From Clostridia bacterium (GTDB lineage: Bacteria; Bacillota_A; Clostridia; Christensenellales; Aristaeellaceae): DNA of 23,661 nucleotides. The DNA is taken from contig JAFQIF010000159.1 in assembly GCA_017397695.1 (NCBI GenBank), positions 1-23,661 of the forward strand. The letters are read 5' to 3'. Numbering within the stretch: the stretch's first letter is position 1; every line of letters begins with the position of its first letter. Shown here piece after piece: positions 15,153 to 22,265 of the stretch. A model generated the notes under the pieces. The model was not told the DNA's origin and did no database searches. It saw only the letters and a program-made list of their open reading frames with translations. A program made the position numbers and the translations under genes.

Positions 15153-16073
15153 TCAGCGCAAAGAAACTGCGATATCGGGATCAAGATTAAAAACAGCGGG
15201 ATGATTGACTGCGATGTGTTCGCCGCTTGCGGGATGTATAAAGCTCAGGGAAACGGCACTCAGCTGATGATACGCAAGGCCGAGATGTACAGATACGTTC
15301 TTAGAATCCGGTGTGAAGTAGCGTGCGTCGCCCAACAGCGGACAGCCGATATGCGTCATATGGACGCGAAGCTGGTGTGTACGCCCCGTGACGGGCGAAA
15401 GCTGCATGTGCGTAATCAATTGCCCATCGGTCAGCACCACGCTTCTGAGCGCTTTGTAGCGGCTGACTGCCCGCTGCCCGCTGGCGGTCACGATCCGTGT
15501 AAAACTGTCCGGGTTTTCCCGATCAATCGGTGCGTCAATTTCGCCTTCTGGTGGATTGGGACGGCCCATAACCCATGCTTCATAGGTCTTTTGAAATGCG
15601 CCGTTTTGCATCTGCTGCTGCAAATGCGCCTGCGCATAGGGTATCTTGGCAAAGAGTACAATGCCCGTCGTTTCACTGTCCAGCCTGTGTACGGGATGGG
15701 CAGGAATCCCCAGATACGCCTGTACGCGGCTTTCCAGCGTATCGCTGCCGTGCGGTGCGGACGGGGAAGGATGGCATTGCAGAAGCGCTGGTTTGAATAC
15801 AGCCAGCAGTGCATCATCCTCATAGATGACCTCCACCGCATCGGGATCCCGATGCGCATGCGTCTGCGTTGCTTCGTATCCGTCCAGCATCACGCGCACA
15901 ACCATGCCTGCCCGCAGCTTTTGATTGGAAAAAAAGGGCGCCGCGTCAACCGTGACGGCGCCCTGCGCTTTTGCGTTTCGCGTCTGCCTGCCGGATAGGG
16001 CCATCGGTCCGCGCAGCAGCTGATGCAGCGTGAGCCCGGCCTCTTCGGCGGTGACAATGTGAATCAATTCCAT
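15153..16073 (-). CDS. RluA/RluD-family pseudouridine synthase
   Basis: Isomerises uridine to pseudouridine in rRNA or tRNA. 306 residues. An S4-like N-terminal region (about 12-60) precedes the catalytic domain. The catalytic motif HRLDSETTG is at 129-137 with D132 as the nucleophile, and the C-terminal LSPVTGRTHQLRVHM motif is intact. The start at ATG 16073 has only a weak ribosome site (CAAAAG). It probably has its own transcript, ending in the terminator at 15105-15132. Which of the RluA, RluC or RluD-type targets it modifies cannot be told. Confidence 0.92.
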   Translation of the reverse strand: MELIHIVTAEEAGLTLHQLLRGPMALSGRQTRNAKAQGAVTVDAAPFFSNQKLRAGMVVRVMLDGYEATQTHAHRDPDAVEVIYEDDALLAVFKPALLQCHPSPSAPHGSDTLESRVQAYLGIPAHPVHRLDSETTGIVLFAKIPYAQAHLQQQMQNGAFQKTYEAWVMGRPNPPEGEIDAPIDRENPDSFTRIVTASGQRAVSRYKALRSVVLTDGQLITHMQLSPVTGRTHQLRVHMTHIGCPLLGDARYFTPDSKNVSVHLGLAYHQLSAVSLSFIHPASGEHIAVNHPAVFNLDPDIAVSLR

Positions 16074-16087
16074 CTTTTGCTATTCTC

Positions 16088-16117
16088 AGATAAGAACGAT
16101 CTGTATGCGCGAAGCAA
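16088..16117 (-). promoter_or_regulatory. Possible promoter of the pseudouridine synthase gene
   Basis: Minus-strand TTGCTT (16117-16112) and TTATCT (16093-16088) are 18 nt apart. Initiation would fall about 8 nt before the ATG, giving a nearly leaderless mRNA, which fits the weak ribosome site. Confidence 0.3.
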
Positions 16118-16119
16118 GG

Positions 16120-16280
16120 AAGGGGTTTGGGGGACGGCTTTGCCGAACTGGGGCAGGAGTGAATGACAGTCCTGTGGACTGTCAGAGCTGTCCTGACCGA
16201 CGAGCGTCGAGAGAGGAGACGATATCCCCAAGCAGGTTTGGGCGGCAGCCCAAAGGTTCCCCTGAATGCATTGGCGCAAA
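16120..16280. other. Hairpin-rich intergenic element, candidate dispersed repeat or structured RNA
   Basis: This non-coding stretch between the ABC ATPase stop and the pseudouridine synthase holds four clustered inverted repeats. They are CGGC/GCCG (16135-16145), a perfect 9-bp TGACAGTCC/GGACTGTCA with a 3-nt loop (16164-16184), CGACG/CGTCG (16198-16209) and a 7-bp TTTGGGC/GCCCAAA with loop GGCA (16237-16254). CAGGA (16154-16158) and TCCTG (16191-16195) could enclose the second stem. No U-tract follows any stem. Open frames here have no ribosome site. The strand of any transcript is unknown. Confidence 0.5.
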
Positions 16281-16297
16281 CTGACTTGAGATTGGTA

Positions 16298-17056
16298 TTA
16301 CAATACTTTGCTAAGGAAGTCCTTGGTGCGCGGATTCTGCGGATGATCAAAAAGATCGTGCGGATGACCCTGCTCGCAAATGACGCCTTCGTCCATGAAC
16401 AGCACGCGGTTGCAAACCTCACGCGCAAAGCCCATTTCGTGGGTAACGATCACGCAGGTCATGTCGTTTTCCGCCAGGCCCTTGATAACCTCGAGCACCT
16501 CGCCGACCATTTCCGGATCAAGCGCGGAGGTCGGCTCGTCAAAGAGCATAACTTCCGGTTCCATCGCCAGCGCGCGCACAATGGCCAGGCGCTGCTTCTG
16601 GCCGCCGGAGAGACGGGAGGGCTTGTTGTCGCGCTTATCGCTCAGGCCCACGCGCTCCAGCAGGGCTTCTGCCTTGGCAATCGCCTCGTCCTTGCTCTGC
16701 TTGCCCAGCAGAATCGGTGCAAGGGTGATATTATCGATAACGGACATGTGCGGGAAAATGTTGAAATGCTGGAATACCATGCCCATCTTCTGACGGTGCT
16801 TGTCGATATTCAGCTTTTTATCAGCGATATCGACGCCGTTGAACCAGATGTGGCCGCTGGTAGGCTCTTCCAGACGGTTCAGACAGCGCAGGAAGGTGGA
16901 CTTGCCGGAACCGGACGCGCCGATCAGCGAGACAACCTCGCCCTTGTGGATGGTTTCTGTAATGCCGGAAAGCACCTTGAGGGAGCCGAAGCTCTTGTGC
17001 AGATCTTCGACACGGATCAGCTCGGGCGCACTCTTATAATCAAAGTTTTCTCTCAT
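16298..17056 (-). CDS. Polar amino-acid ABC transporter ATP-binding protein (GlnQ-like)
   Basis: Cytoplasmic ATPase that powers uptake of an amino acid or related polar compound. 252 residues from ATG 17056, chosen because AAGGAGG is 10 nt upstream. An in-frame TTG at 17062 overlaps the permease stop but is only 4 nt from that site. Motifs: Walker [10 protein letters not shown] at 46-54, Q-loop Q96, signature LSGGQ at 149-153, Walker B VMLFDE at 169-174 and switch H206. The long basic N-terminus precedes the [10 protein letters not shown] strand. It is the last gene of the aminotransferase-dehydrogenase-permease operon. No clear terminator follows; the hairpin-rich element begins within about 20 nt. 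Confidence 0.95.
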   Translation of the reverse strand: MRENFDYKSAPELIRVEDLHKSFGSLKVLSGITETIHKGEVVSLIGASGSGKSTFLRCLNRLEEPTSGHIWFNGVDIADKKLNIDKHRQKMGMVFQHFNIFPHMSVIDNITLAPILLGKQSKDEAIAKAEALLERVGLSDKRDNKPSRLSGGQKQRLAIVRALAMEPEVMLFDEPTSALDPEMVGEVLEVIKGLAENDMTCVIVTHEMGFAREVCNRVLFMDEGVICEQGHPHDLFDHPQNPRTKDFLSKVL

Positions 17057-17058
17057 GA

Positions 17059-17724
17059 TCAATCGCCCTCCTTGAGCTTCTTTTCAAGCAGCGCAACCAG
17101 CTTGCTCATGGTGAAGGTCACAACAAAATAGATGACGCCGATAATGATCAGCGGCTCCAGAACAAGGTATGTCTTGCCGGAAATCGTCTGATACTGAGTC
17201 ATCAGATCGCCGACGTAGAAGGTAGAGGCCAGCGAGGTCTCCTTGGTGATAGCAACAAATTCGTTGCACATCGCCGGCAGCACGTTCTTGAACGCCTGCG
17301 GCAGCACAATACGCATCATCGTCTGGCTCGCAGACAGACCCAGAGAACGGGCAGCCTCTGTCTGGCCGCGGTCAATGGACTGGATGCCGGAGCGGAAGAT
17401 TTCGGACATATACGCGCCGGAGTTGATGATCAGCGCTACGGCGATACAGGTGAACTTGGAAAGCTTGAGCGCGGGCAGCAGATCAGGCAGCAGAAAATAG
17501 AAGAAACACAGCTGCAGCAGCAGCGGCGTATCGCGGATGACCTCGGTATACACCGCAGCGATTCCGTTGAGGATCTTCGATTTGGACAGGCGCATGATCG
17601 CAACAAACGCACCGATCACGCAGCCGATGAGCACGGAGATGAGGGCCAGAAGCAGCGTTGTGCCCAGGCCGTTCACAAAATTCATGCCGTACTTGACGAG
17701 CAGCCTTTCGATATTGGCGAGCAA
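17059..17724 (-). CDS. Polar amino-acid ABC transporter permease (HisM/GlnP family)
   Basis: 221-residue inner-membrane permease. Helices are visible at about 20-44, 67-84, 89-108 and 186-208. The EAA loop [23 protein letters not shown] (residues 123-145), which contacts the ATPase, is complete. The start is TTG 17724, 7 nt after a perfect AAGGAGG. Only one permease gene is present, so it probably works as a homodimer. It sits 28 nt after the dehydrogenase gene and 2 nt before the ATPase start. The likely binding protein is encoded divergently at 20286. Confidence 0.94.
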   Translation of the reverse strand: MLANIERLLVKYGMNFVNGLGTTLLLALISVLIGCVIGAFVAIMRLSKSKILNGIAAVYTEVIRDTPLLLQLCFFYFLLPDLLPALKLSKFTCIAVALIINSGAYMSEIFRSGIQSIDRGQTEAARSLGLSASQTMMRIVLPQAFKNVLPAMCNEFVAITKETSLASTFYVGDLMTQYQTISGKTYLVLEPLIIIGVIYFVVTFTMSKLVALLEKKLKEGD

Positions 17725-17752
17725 GGGTTTTCCTCCTTTATGGAAACAGGGA

Positions 17753-18841
17753 TTACAGGGATTCCACGCGCGTCATGGCGTCAAATACCATGTCCGGCGT
17801 AATGGGATAAGGGATGTGAGCCATGTCCGGGCCGGTGGTGGCCTCGATGAGACAGGCACTCAGAGCGTTCCGGTCAAGCGGGACATGCATTTCGCGAAGC
17901 GTGACCGGCGTGCCGAGGGTTTTGAGGAAGCACTGCAGCTCCTTTGCCTTTTCCTGCTGGCCGTCGAGCATCAGCTGTACAAGCGCGCCGTATGCGACCA
18001 GATCACCGTGCAGGCAGTCGCGTTCTACATGCTCAAAGAGCTGAAGTCCATAGCAGACGGCATGCGCAAGCGCGCAGTTGTAGTCGTCGTTTGCCATTAG
18101 GGATACCAGGCCCGCGGATACGATGATGCTGCGCGCGCAGATTTCCATCGCGGCTCCAGCCTCGTGGCACAGCACTTCGTCCAGCGCAGCGCGTCCGTAT
18201 TGCAGAATTGGTTCATAGCAGGTAGTGGATAGCGCCACGCCGATGGAGGACATGTGATCCATGGTTTCGCCCAGCACATCGCCGCGTGCGGAGAATGTGC
18301 TCTCCAGATGCTTGGCCAGCGTGTCGCCCATGCCGGCACGGAAGTACTTGCTCGGCGCATTGGCAGCGAGCTCCAGGTCTACCAGCGTCAGCGCAGGCGG
18401 TGCATCATAGAAGACAAAACGGTCAAATGGACCGTCCTCTCGATAGACGACGGACAGCGCTGTGATCGGCGCGCAATTGGATACCAGAGTCGGCAGGCTG
18501 ACCAGCGGCTTTTTCAGCAGATCGGCTACGCCTTTGGCTGTGTCAATCGCCTTGCCGCCACCCATGCCTACAATGAAATCGGGCGTCAGAGGCGCTATTT
18601 CGTCTGCGAGGCGATGCATGGCGCTGAGCGTGCAGGCACCACCAAAAGGCAGGGCTCCGAGCAGCGTCATGCCGGAATCCCTGATAGAAGCAGCAAGAGA
18701 GGGCAGCCCTTTTTCCATCGCCGTTACGCCGCCGACAACGACGAAACGGCTGCCCAGATCGCGGCAGAATTCGGGAAAACGGGCGTATATGCCGCGGCCA
18801 AAACAGAAACGCGGCAGCGTGATGAGATCGGTAATATACAT
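17753..18841 (-). CDS. Iron-containing (GldA-like) alcohol dehydrogenase
   Basis: NAD(P)-dependent, metal-containing dehydrogenase of the glycerol dehydrogenase branch. 362 residues. The nucleotide-binding GMGGGKAIDTAK motif is at 92-103, the SLPTLVSNCAP segment follows, and the metal ligands are D173, H260 and H278, equivalent to the Asp-His-His set of GldA. The start ATG shares one base with the aminotransferase stop (TAATG). The coupling to an aminotransferase and amino-acid transporter genes suggests its substrate is a keto or hydroxy compound from that pathway rather than glycerol, but this is inference from context. Confidence 0.9.
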   Translation of the reverse strand: MYITDLITLPRFCFGRGIYARFPEFCRDLGSRFVVVGGVTAMEKGLPSLAASIRDSGMTLLGALPFGGACTLSAMHRLADEIAPLTPDFIVGMGGGKAIDTAKGVADLLKKPLVSLPTLVSNCAPITALSVVYREDGPFDRFVFYDAPPALTLVDLELAANAPSKYFRAGMGDTLAKHLESTFSARGDVLGETMDHMSSIGVALSTTCYEPILQYGRAALDEVLCHEAGAAMEICARSIIVSAGLVSLMANDDYNCALAHAVCYGLQLFEHVERDCLHGDLVAYGALVQLMLDGQQEKAKELQCFLKTLGTPVTLREMHVPLDRNALSACLIEATTGPDMAHIPYPITPDMVFDAMTRVESL

Positions 18842-20022
18842 TACTTCAGCAGCTCCGGAATCTTAGAAAGGCGGTCGAGCGCCTCGTAGAGGGTTTCTTC
18901 GCTGCGCGCAAAGTGCAGGCGAATCAGGTGGTTCACCGGCTCGCGGAAGAAGCTGGAACCCGGCACAGCGGCAACGCCGACATTGCGGATCATCCACTCG
19001 CAGAATTCCATGTCGCTCTTGCCATGGAACATCATGCCTTCCTTCTGGAAGTCACTGATGTCCACCATCACGAAATAGCTGCCCTGCGGCACCGTATGCT
19101 TGAGCCCGATCCGGTCCAGACCATCCAGAAAGATTTGGCGCTTCTTTGTGTACAGTTCGGTAACTTCATCATAATAGCTCTGCGGGAACTCCAGGCCAAC
19201 CACAGCCGCTTCCTGCAGTGGAGCAGCAGCGCCAACAGTGAGGAAGTCGTGCACCTTCTTCGCGTTCTCAATCACATATGCCGGGCCAATCAGATATCCC
19301 AGGCGCCAGCCGGTGATGGAGTAGGTCTTGGAGAGGGAGGAGCAGCAGATCACACGATCGGCAATCTCCGGCAGCGCGCCGGCATACACATGCTTGTGTG
19401 GGCTGAATACGATATGCTCGTATACTTCGTCGGTAATCATGTATGCGTCGTACTTGGTGCACAGACCGCCGATGAAGAGCAGCTCTTCTTTGGTGAAGAC
19501 CTTACCGCAAGGATTGGAAGGGTTGCAGACGATGATCGCCTTTGGATGCTGCCGGAAGGCTTCTTCCAGCATCTGACGATCGAAGTCGAACGTAGGCGGA
19601 ACCAGCGGCACGAAGATCGGATCAGCACCGGAGAGGATGGCGTCTGCGCCGTAATTCTCGTAGAAAGGGGAGAAGACGATGACCTTGTCGCCAGGATTGC
19701 ATACGGTCATCATGGCGCTCATCATCGCTTCCGTGCCGCCGCAGGTCACCAGAATCTCGGTTTCGGGATCGATTTCGCGGCCATAGGCCTTACCCTGCTT
19801 GCGGGCAAGCGCCTGGCGGAAATTCTCTGCGCCGAACGTGATGGGGTATTGATGCGGGCCTTCGTCGGCGACTTCGCGAAGACGATCAGTGATCGCCTTG
19901 GGCGGCGGAAAATCCGGGAAGCCCTGGGAAAGATTGATTGCGCCGACCTCATCGCTGATGCGGGTCATGCGGCGAATGACAGAATCCGTAAACGTTTGAA
20001 CACGATGGCTCAGTTCCGGCAT
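18841..20022 (-). CDS. PLP-dependent class I/II aminotransferase
   Basis: Transfers an amino group between an amino acid and a keto acid. 393 residues, fold type I. The Schiff-base lysine is K232 in SSLSKTYSITGWR. Other cofactor contacts are GGTEAM at 95-100, N170 in CNPSNPCGK, and D198 in ITDEVYEH. The carboxylate-binding arginine is in HLIRLHFA near the end. The NLSQGFPDFPPP start places it in the aspartate/aromatic/kynurenine aminotransferase group. AAAGGTG precedes ATG 20022. It is the first gene of the four-gene operon with the dehydrogenase and transporter. The amino-acid specificity is not visible. Confidence 0.94.
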   Translation of the reverse strand: MPELSHRVQTFTDSVIRRMTRISDEVGAINLSQGFPDFPPPKAITDRLREVADEGPHQYPITFGAENFRQALARKQGKAYGREIDPETEILVTCGGTEAMMSAMMTVCNPGDKVIVFSPFYENYGADAILSGADPIFVPLVPPTFDFDRQMLEEAFRQHPKAIIVCNPSNPCGKVFTKEELLFIGGLCTKYDAYMITDEVYEHIVFSPHKHVYAGALPEIADRVICCSSLSKTYSITGWRLGYLIGPAYVIENAKKVHDFLTVGAAAPLQEAAVVGLEFPQSYYDEVTELYTKKRQIFLDGLDRIGLKHTVPQGSYFVMVDISDFQKEGMMFHGKSDMEFCEWMIRNVGVAAVPGSSFFREPVNHLIRLHFARSEETLYEALDRLSKIPELLK

Positions 20023-20080
20023 AATTATTCACACCTTTCGGCTATTCATGCACAAATACACAAATGCATATAGCGCACAT

Positions 20081-20109
20081 ATTCTATCACAAGCAGGAAA
20101 AAGAAACAA
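20081..20109 (-). promoter_or_regulatory. Promoter of the aminotransferase-dehydrogenase-ABC operon
   Basis: Minus-strand TTGTTT (20109-20104) and TAGAAT (20086-20081) are exactly 17 nt apart, with an extended -10 TG. Initiation is predicted about 50 nt before the aminotransferase start. Confidence 0.65.
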
Positions 20110-20193
20110 CTGTTGAAAATAAACTTTTTTCAAAAAAACGCAAATCGGATGATATAAAAGCGGATATTCGCCACGTTTATGCAGTATATGCAC

Positions 20194-20222
20194 TTGACAT
20201 ATGCATATCGCCGTTGTACAAT
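20194..20222 (+). promoter_or_regulatory. Consensus sigma-A promoter of the substrate-binding protein gene
   Basis: Perfect TTGACA (20194-20199) and TACAAT (20217-20222) with 17-nt spacing. A 10-bp palindrome ATATGCATAT (20199-20208) overlaps the spacer and could be an operator. The gene start is 64 nt downstream. Confidence 0.85.
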
Positions 20223-20285
20223 AGCGCTATCATTCGCTGGGTCGCTTTTCCCGGTGGTGAATAATTGAATAGGGGGTAATTCCTT

Positions 20286-21053
20286 ATGAAGAAGCTTTTT
20301 GCGCTTGTGCTCGCGATTGCGATGATCATGACCTGCTCTCTGGCGATGGCTGATCGTCTTGCTGACATTCAGGCCAATGGCAAGCTCGTGGTTGCCACCA
20401 GCCCGGACTGGCCGCCGTATGAGTACATCGACGATGCCGGCAATGTTACCGGCACCGATGTGCTGATGGTCAAGTGGATGGCTGAGCAGCTGGGTGTCGA
20501 GCTCGAGCTGCAGGAGATGGCGTTTGACGCCTGCCTCGCCGCGGTTGCCATGGGCGATGTCGACATGGTCGTTGCCGGCCTGACCTACGATGAGGAGCGC
20601 ACCAACGCGATGGACCTCACCGGCATCTATTGGAACGAAGGCGATCAGGGTCTGCTGGTCCGCAAGGGCGAGGGTGCCGGCTACAACACTGCCGAGGCCT
20701 TCAACGGCAAGACCGTTGCTGCTCAGAACGGTACCAACCAGCAGATCATGGTTGAAGAGCAGCTCACCGGTGCGACGCTGGAGCTGGTTACCAAGATCCC
20801 GGATGGCGTGAACATGGTCAAGAACGGCCGCGTCGACGCTCTGGCGATTCCGAAGACTGTTTACGACAGCGTGCTGGCCGAGAACGACGATCTGGAGATC
20901 GCCGAGTTCGCTTTCGATTTCGAGGGCGGCAACTACATCGCCAGCGTCAAGGGCGAGGATGCTCTGACCGCGAAGATCCAGGAGCTGATCGATCAGATCA
21001 ACGCTGAGGGTCTGTATCAGAAGTGGGTCGACGAGATCCTGCTCGCGAAGTAA
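20286..21053 (+). CDS. Amino-acid ABC transporter substrate-binding protein
   Basis: Family 3 extracellular solute-binding protein of 255 residues. The basic N-terminus and hydrophobic core (1-22) form a signal peptide. The mature part begins near residue 23 and shows KLVVATSPDWPPYEY at about 33-47 and later DVDMVVAGLTYDEERT, the usual binding-fold signatures. A cysteine at 17 (IMTCS) is not a standard lipobox because the residue before it is Thr, while AMA-D is a good ordinary cleavage site. AGGGGG lies 9 nt before ATG 20286. It diverges from the operon encoding the permease and ATPase, its most likely partners. Confidence 0.94.
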   Translation: MKKLFALVLAIAMIMTCSLAMADRLADIQANGKLVVATSPDWPPYEYIDDAGNVTGTDVLMVKWMAEQLGVELELQEMAFDACLAAVAMGDVDMVVAGLTYDEERTNAMDLTGIYWNEGDQGLLVRKGEGAGYNTAEAFNGKTVAAQNGTNQQIMVEEQLTGATLELVTKIPDGVNMVKNGRVDALAIPKTVYDSVLAENDDLEIAEFAFDFEGGNYIASVKGEDALTAKIQELIDQINAEGLYQKWVDEILLAK

Positions 21054-21061
21054 TCTAAAAG

Positions 21062-21094
21062 AAAAACAGGTTTGATTATTCAAACCTGTTTTTT
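21062..21094 (+). terminator. Rho-independent terminator of the substrate-binding protein gene
   Basis: A 14-bp perfect stem (21062-21075 with 21080-21093) around loop TTAT ends in a T-run. It begins 9 nt after the stop codon. Confidence 0.92.
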
Positions 21095-21167
21095 CTTTAT
21101 AGGAAATTGTGTAAAATCCGAGCAACGAGCACTGAGCGACTTAAGATTGTAAAGTTGTTCGGAAGAG

Positions 21168-21190
21168 AAAGCGGCCACTGGCCGCTTTTT
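21168..21190. terminator. Second hairpin terminator, between the binding-protein and merR genes
   Basis: AAAGCGGCC (21168-21176) and GGCCGCTTT (21180-21188) form a 9-bp stem with loop ACT, followed on the plus strand by T residues. On the minus strand it follows the MerR-family gene by about 8 nt and is followed by TTTCTCTT, so it probably serves that gene. Confidence 0.8.
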
Positions 21191-21195
21191 CAGGT

Positions 21196-22074
21196 TTATT
21201 CTTTTCTCATAAGATTGAAATCAGAATCATAATATAGATTCAAATCGTTGCATAGCCGTGTATTCAGTGCCTCCATCGCATCGTAATATGCTTTATAAGA
21301 TGGAGACAGGCGTTTCATCTGAGGAATGAATATATCGAAGTATCCGCTGTTGCGCAGACTGCGCATCATGCGGCGCTTGAGTACCTCGCTGGGACTATAG
21401 CGGATCCATGTTTTTTCGCGCATACGTATCGTCTTCTCGGTTTGCTCACGTATGCGTATATAGGTGTCTTCATCAGGGTTAAGCATGGTTTTTATTCTGT
21501 CGTCCATTTGTTCTGCGCTGATAGGCGGCATCAGCATACTGAAAGCTGCGCTGAGGCGATAAAGAAGGGGGAGTTTCAGCGCAGGATTATCCCAGTAGGC
21601 GAGTATGCGATCATAGGCGTTACGCTGCTCTTGGGTATGAATACGGATGTTGAGGTACGGAGCGAAATGCCTGGAGAGGTAATGCCCGAAAAAACCAGGC
21701 AGTTGTTCGCGCATGGCTTGTGCGATGCTCCCGTAATCAACGGCTTCGTCCAGCTGCATTTCGTCTCCGGAAGCAAGAAATGCCTCAAGCGCACGAATTT
21801 CTTCCTGTTTTGCGGCTGCATCTGCTTTTTTCCTAGCGAGGATATCCTCAAGAAGTTCCGTGTTTTTTCCGACAAGCAACGCTTTGATATCACTGACGGA
21901 GATGCCCAGCTTGCGGTAAGCTTGTATGGCATGCAGGGTGCGCAGATCGCTTTGTGTATATTCCCGATATCCGTTTTCATTACGGTAGACTCCAGACAGA
22001 AGTCCTTTTTCTTCATAAAACTTGATGGCGCGCTGTGTGCAGCCCACAGCTTTAGCCGCCTCATGGATACGCAT
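21196..22074 (-). CDS. MerR-family transcriptional regulator with a large C-terminal domain
   Basis: 292 residues. The N-terminal winged helix-turn-helix covers about 1-70 with the signature RAIKFYEEKGLL (15-26) and wing residues NGYREYTQSDL. A dimerisation coiled coil follows to about 105. The remaining 185 residues, rich in Arg, Tyr and Met, have no recognised fold but are large enough to be a ligand-sensing domain of the drug- or metabolite-responsive MerR type. The metal-binding cysteines of MerR/CueR are absent. AGGAGG is 8 nt before ATG 22074. Its promoter holds a typical MerR operator, so autoregulation is likely. No divergent target gene is present. Confidence 0.88.
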   Translation of the reverse strand: MRIHEAAKAVGCTQRAIKFYEEKGLLSGVYRNENGYREYTQSDLRTLHAIQAYRKLGISVSDIKALLVGKNTELLEDILARKKADAAAKQEEIRALEAFLASGDEMQLDEAVDYGSIAQAMREQLPGFFGHYLSRHFAPYLNIRIHTQEQRNAYDRILAYWDNPALKLPLLYRLSAAFSMLMPPISAEQMDDRIKTMLNPDEDTYIRIREQTEKTIRMREKTWIRYSPSEVLKRRMMRSLRNSGYFDIFIPQMKRLSPSYKAYYDAMEALNTRLCNDLNLYYDSDFNLMRKE

Positions 22075-22105
22075 AGCGTGAACCTCCTCTTGCTTAACTG
22101 ACTAC

Positions 22106-22136
22106 AGTATACGCCTATACGCTGCGTATAGGTCAA
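22106..22136 (-). promoter_or_regulatory. MerR-type promoter with a 19-bp spacer and perfect palindromic operator
   Basis: On the minus strand TTGACC (22136-22131) and TATACT (22111-22106) are separated by 19 nt, the overlong spacer typical of MerR-activated promoters. CCTATACGC (22114-22122) and GCGTATAGG (22124-22132) form a perfect 9+9 palindrome centred at 22123 between the two boxes. Confidence 0.88.
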
Positions 22137-22221
22137 GAGAATTTTGAGTGTTACTGAGATTTATGTGATCTCAAGGTGGATCACGCTCATTGCGGAGTCT
22201 TACGTATTTTCTGTTCCATAC

Positions 22222-22252
22222 AAAAAGAAGCTACCCAATGGACAGCTTCTTT
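22222..22252 (-). terminator. Terminator of the tctA-type gene
   Basis: AAAGAAGCT (22224-22232) and AGCTTCTTT (22244-22252) form a 9-bp stem with an 11-nt loop, followed on the minus strand by five U residues. It starts 14 nt after the gene end and separates it from merR. Confidence 0.88.
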
Positions 22253-22265
22253 GCTTACGGGAAGA

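Noticed and set aside
16163..17131. 322-codon plus-strand frame starting in the hairpin-rich element
   Set aside because: Mostly antisense to the ABC ATPase; the start region has no ribosome site.
18913..20073. 386-codon plus-strand frame over the aminotransferase
   Set aside because: Antisense to a complete PLP enzyme with an intact active site.
20064..20264. 66-codon plus-strand frame in the divergent promoter region
   Set aside because: Overlaps both promoters, has no ribosome binding site and has no recognisable features.
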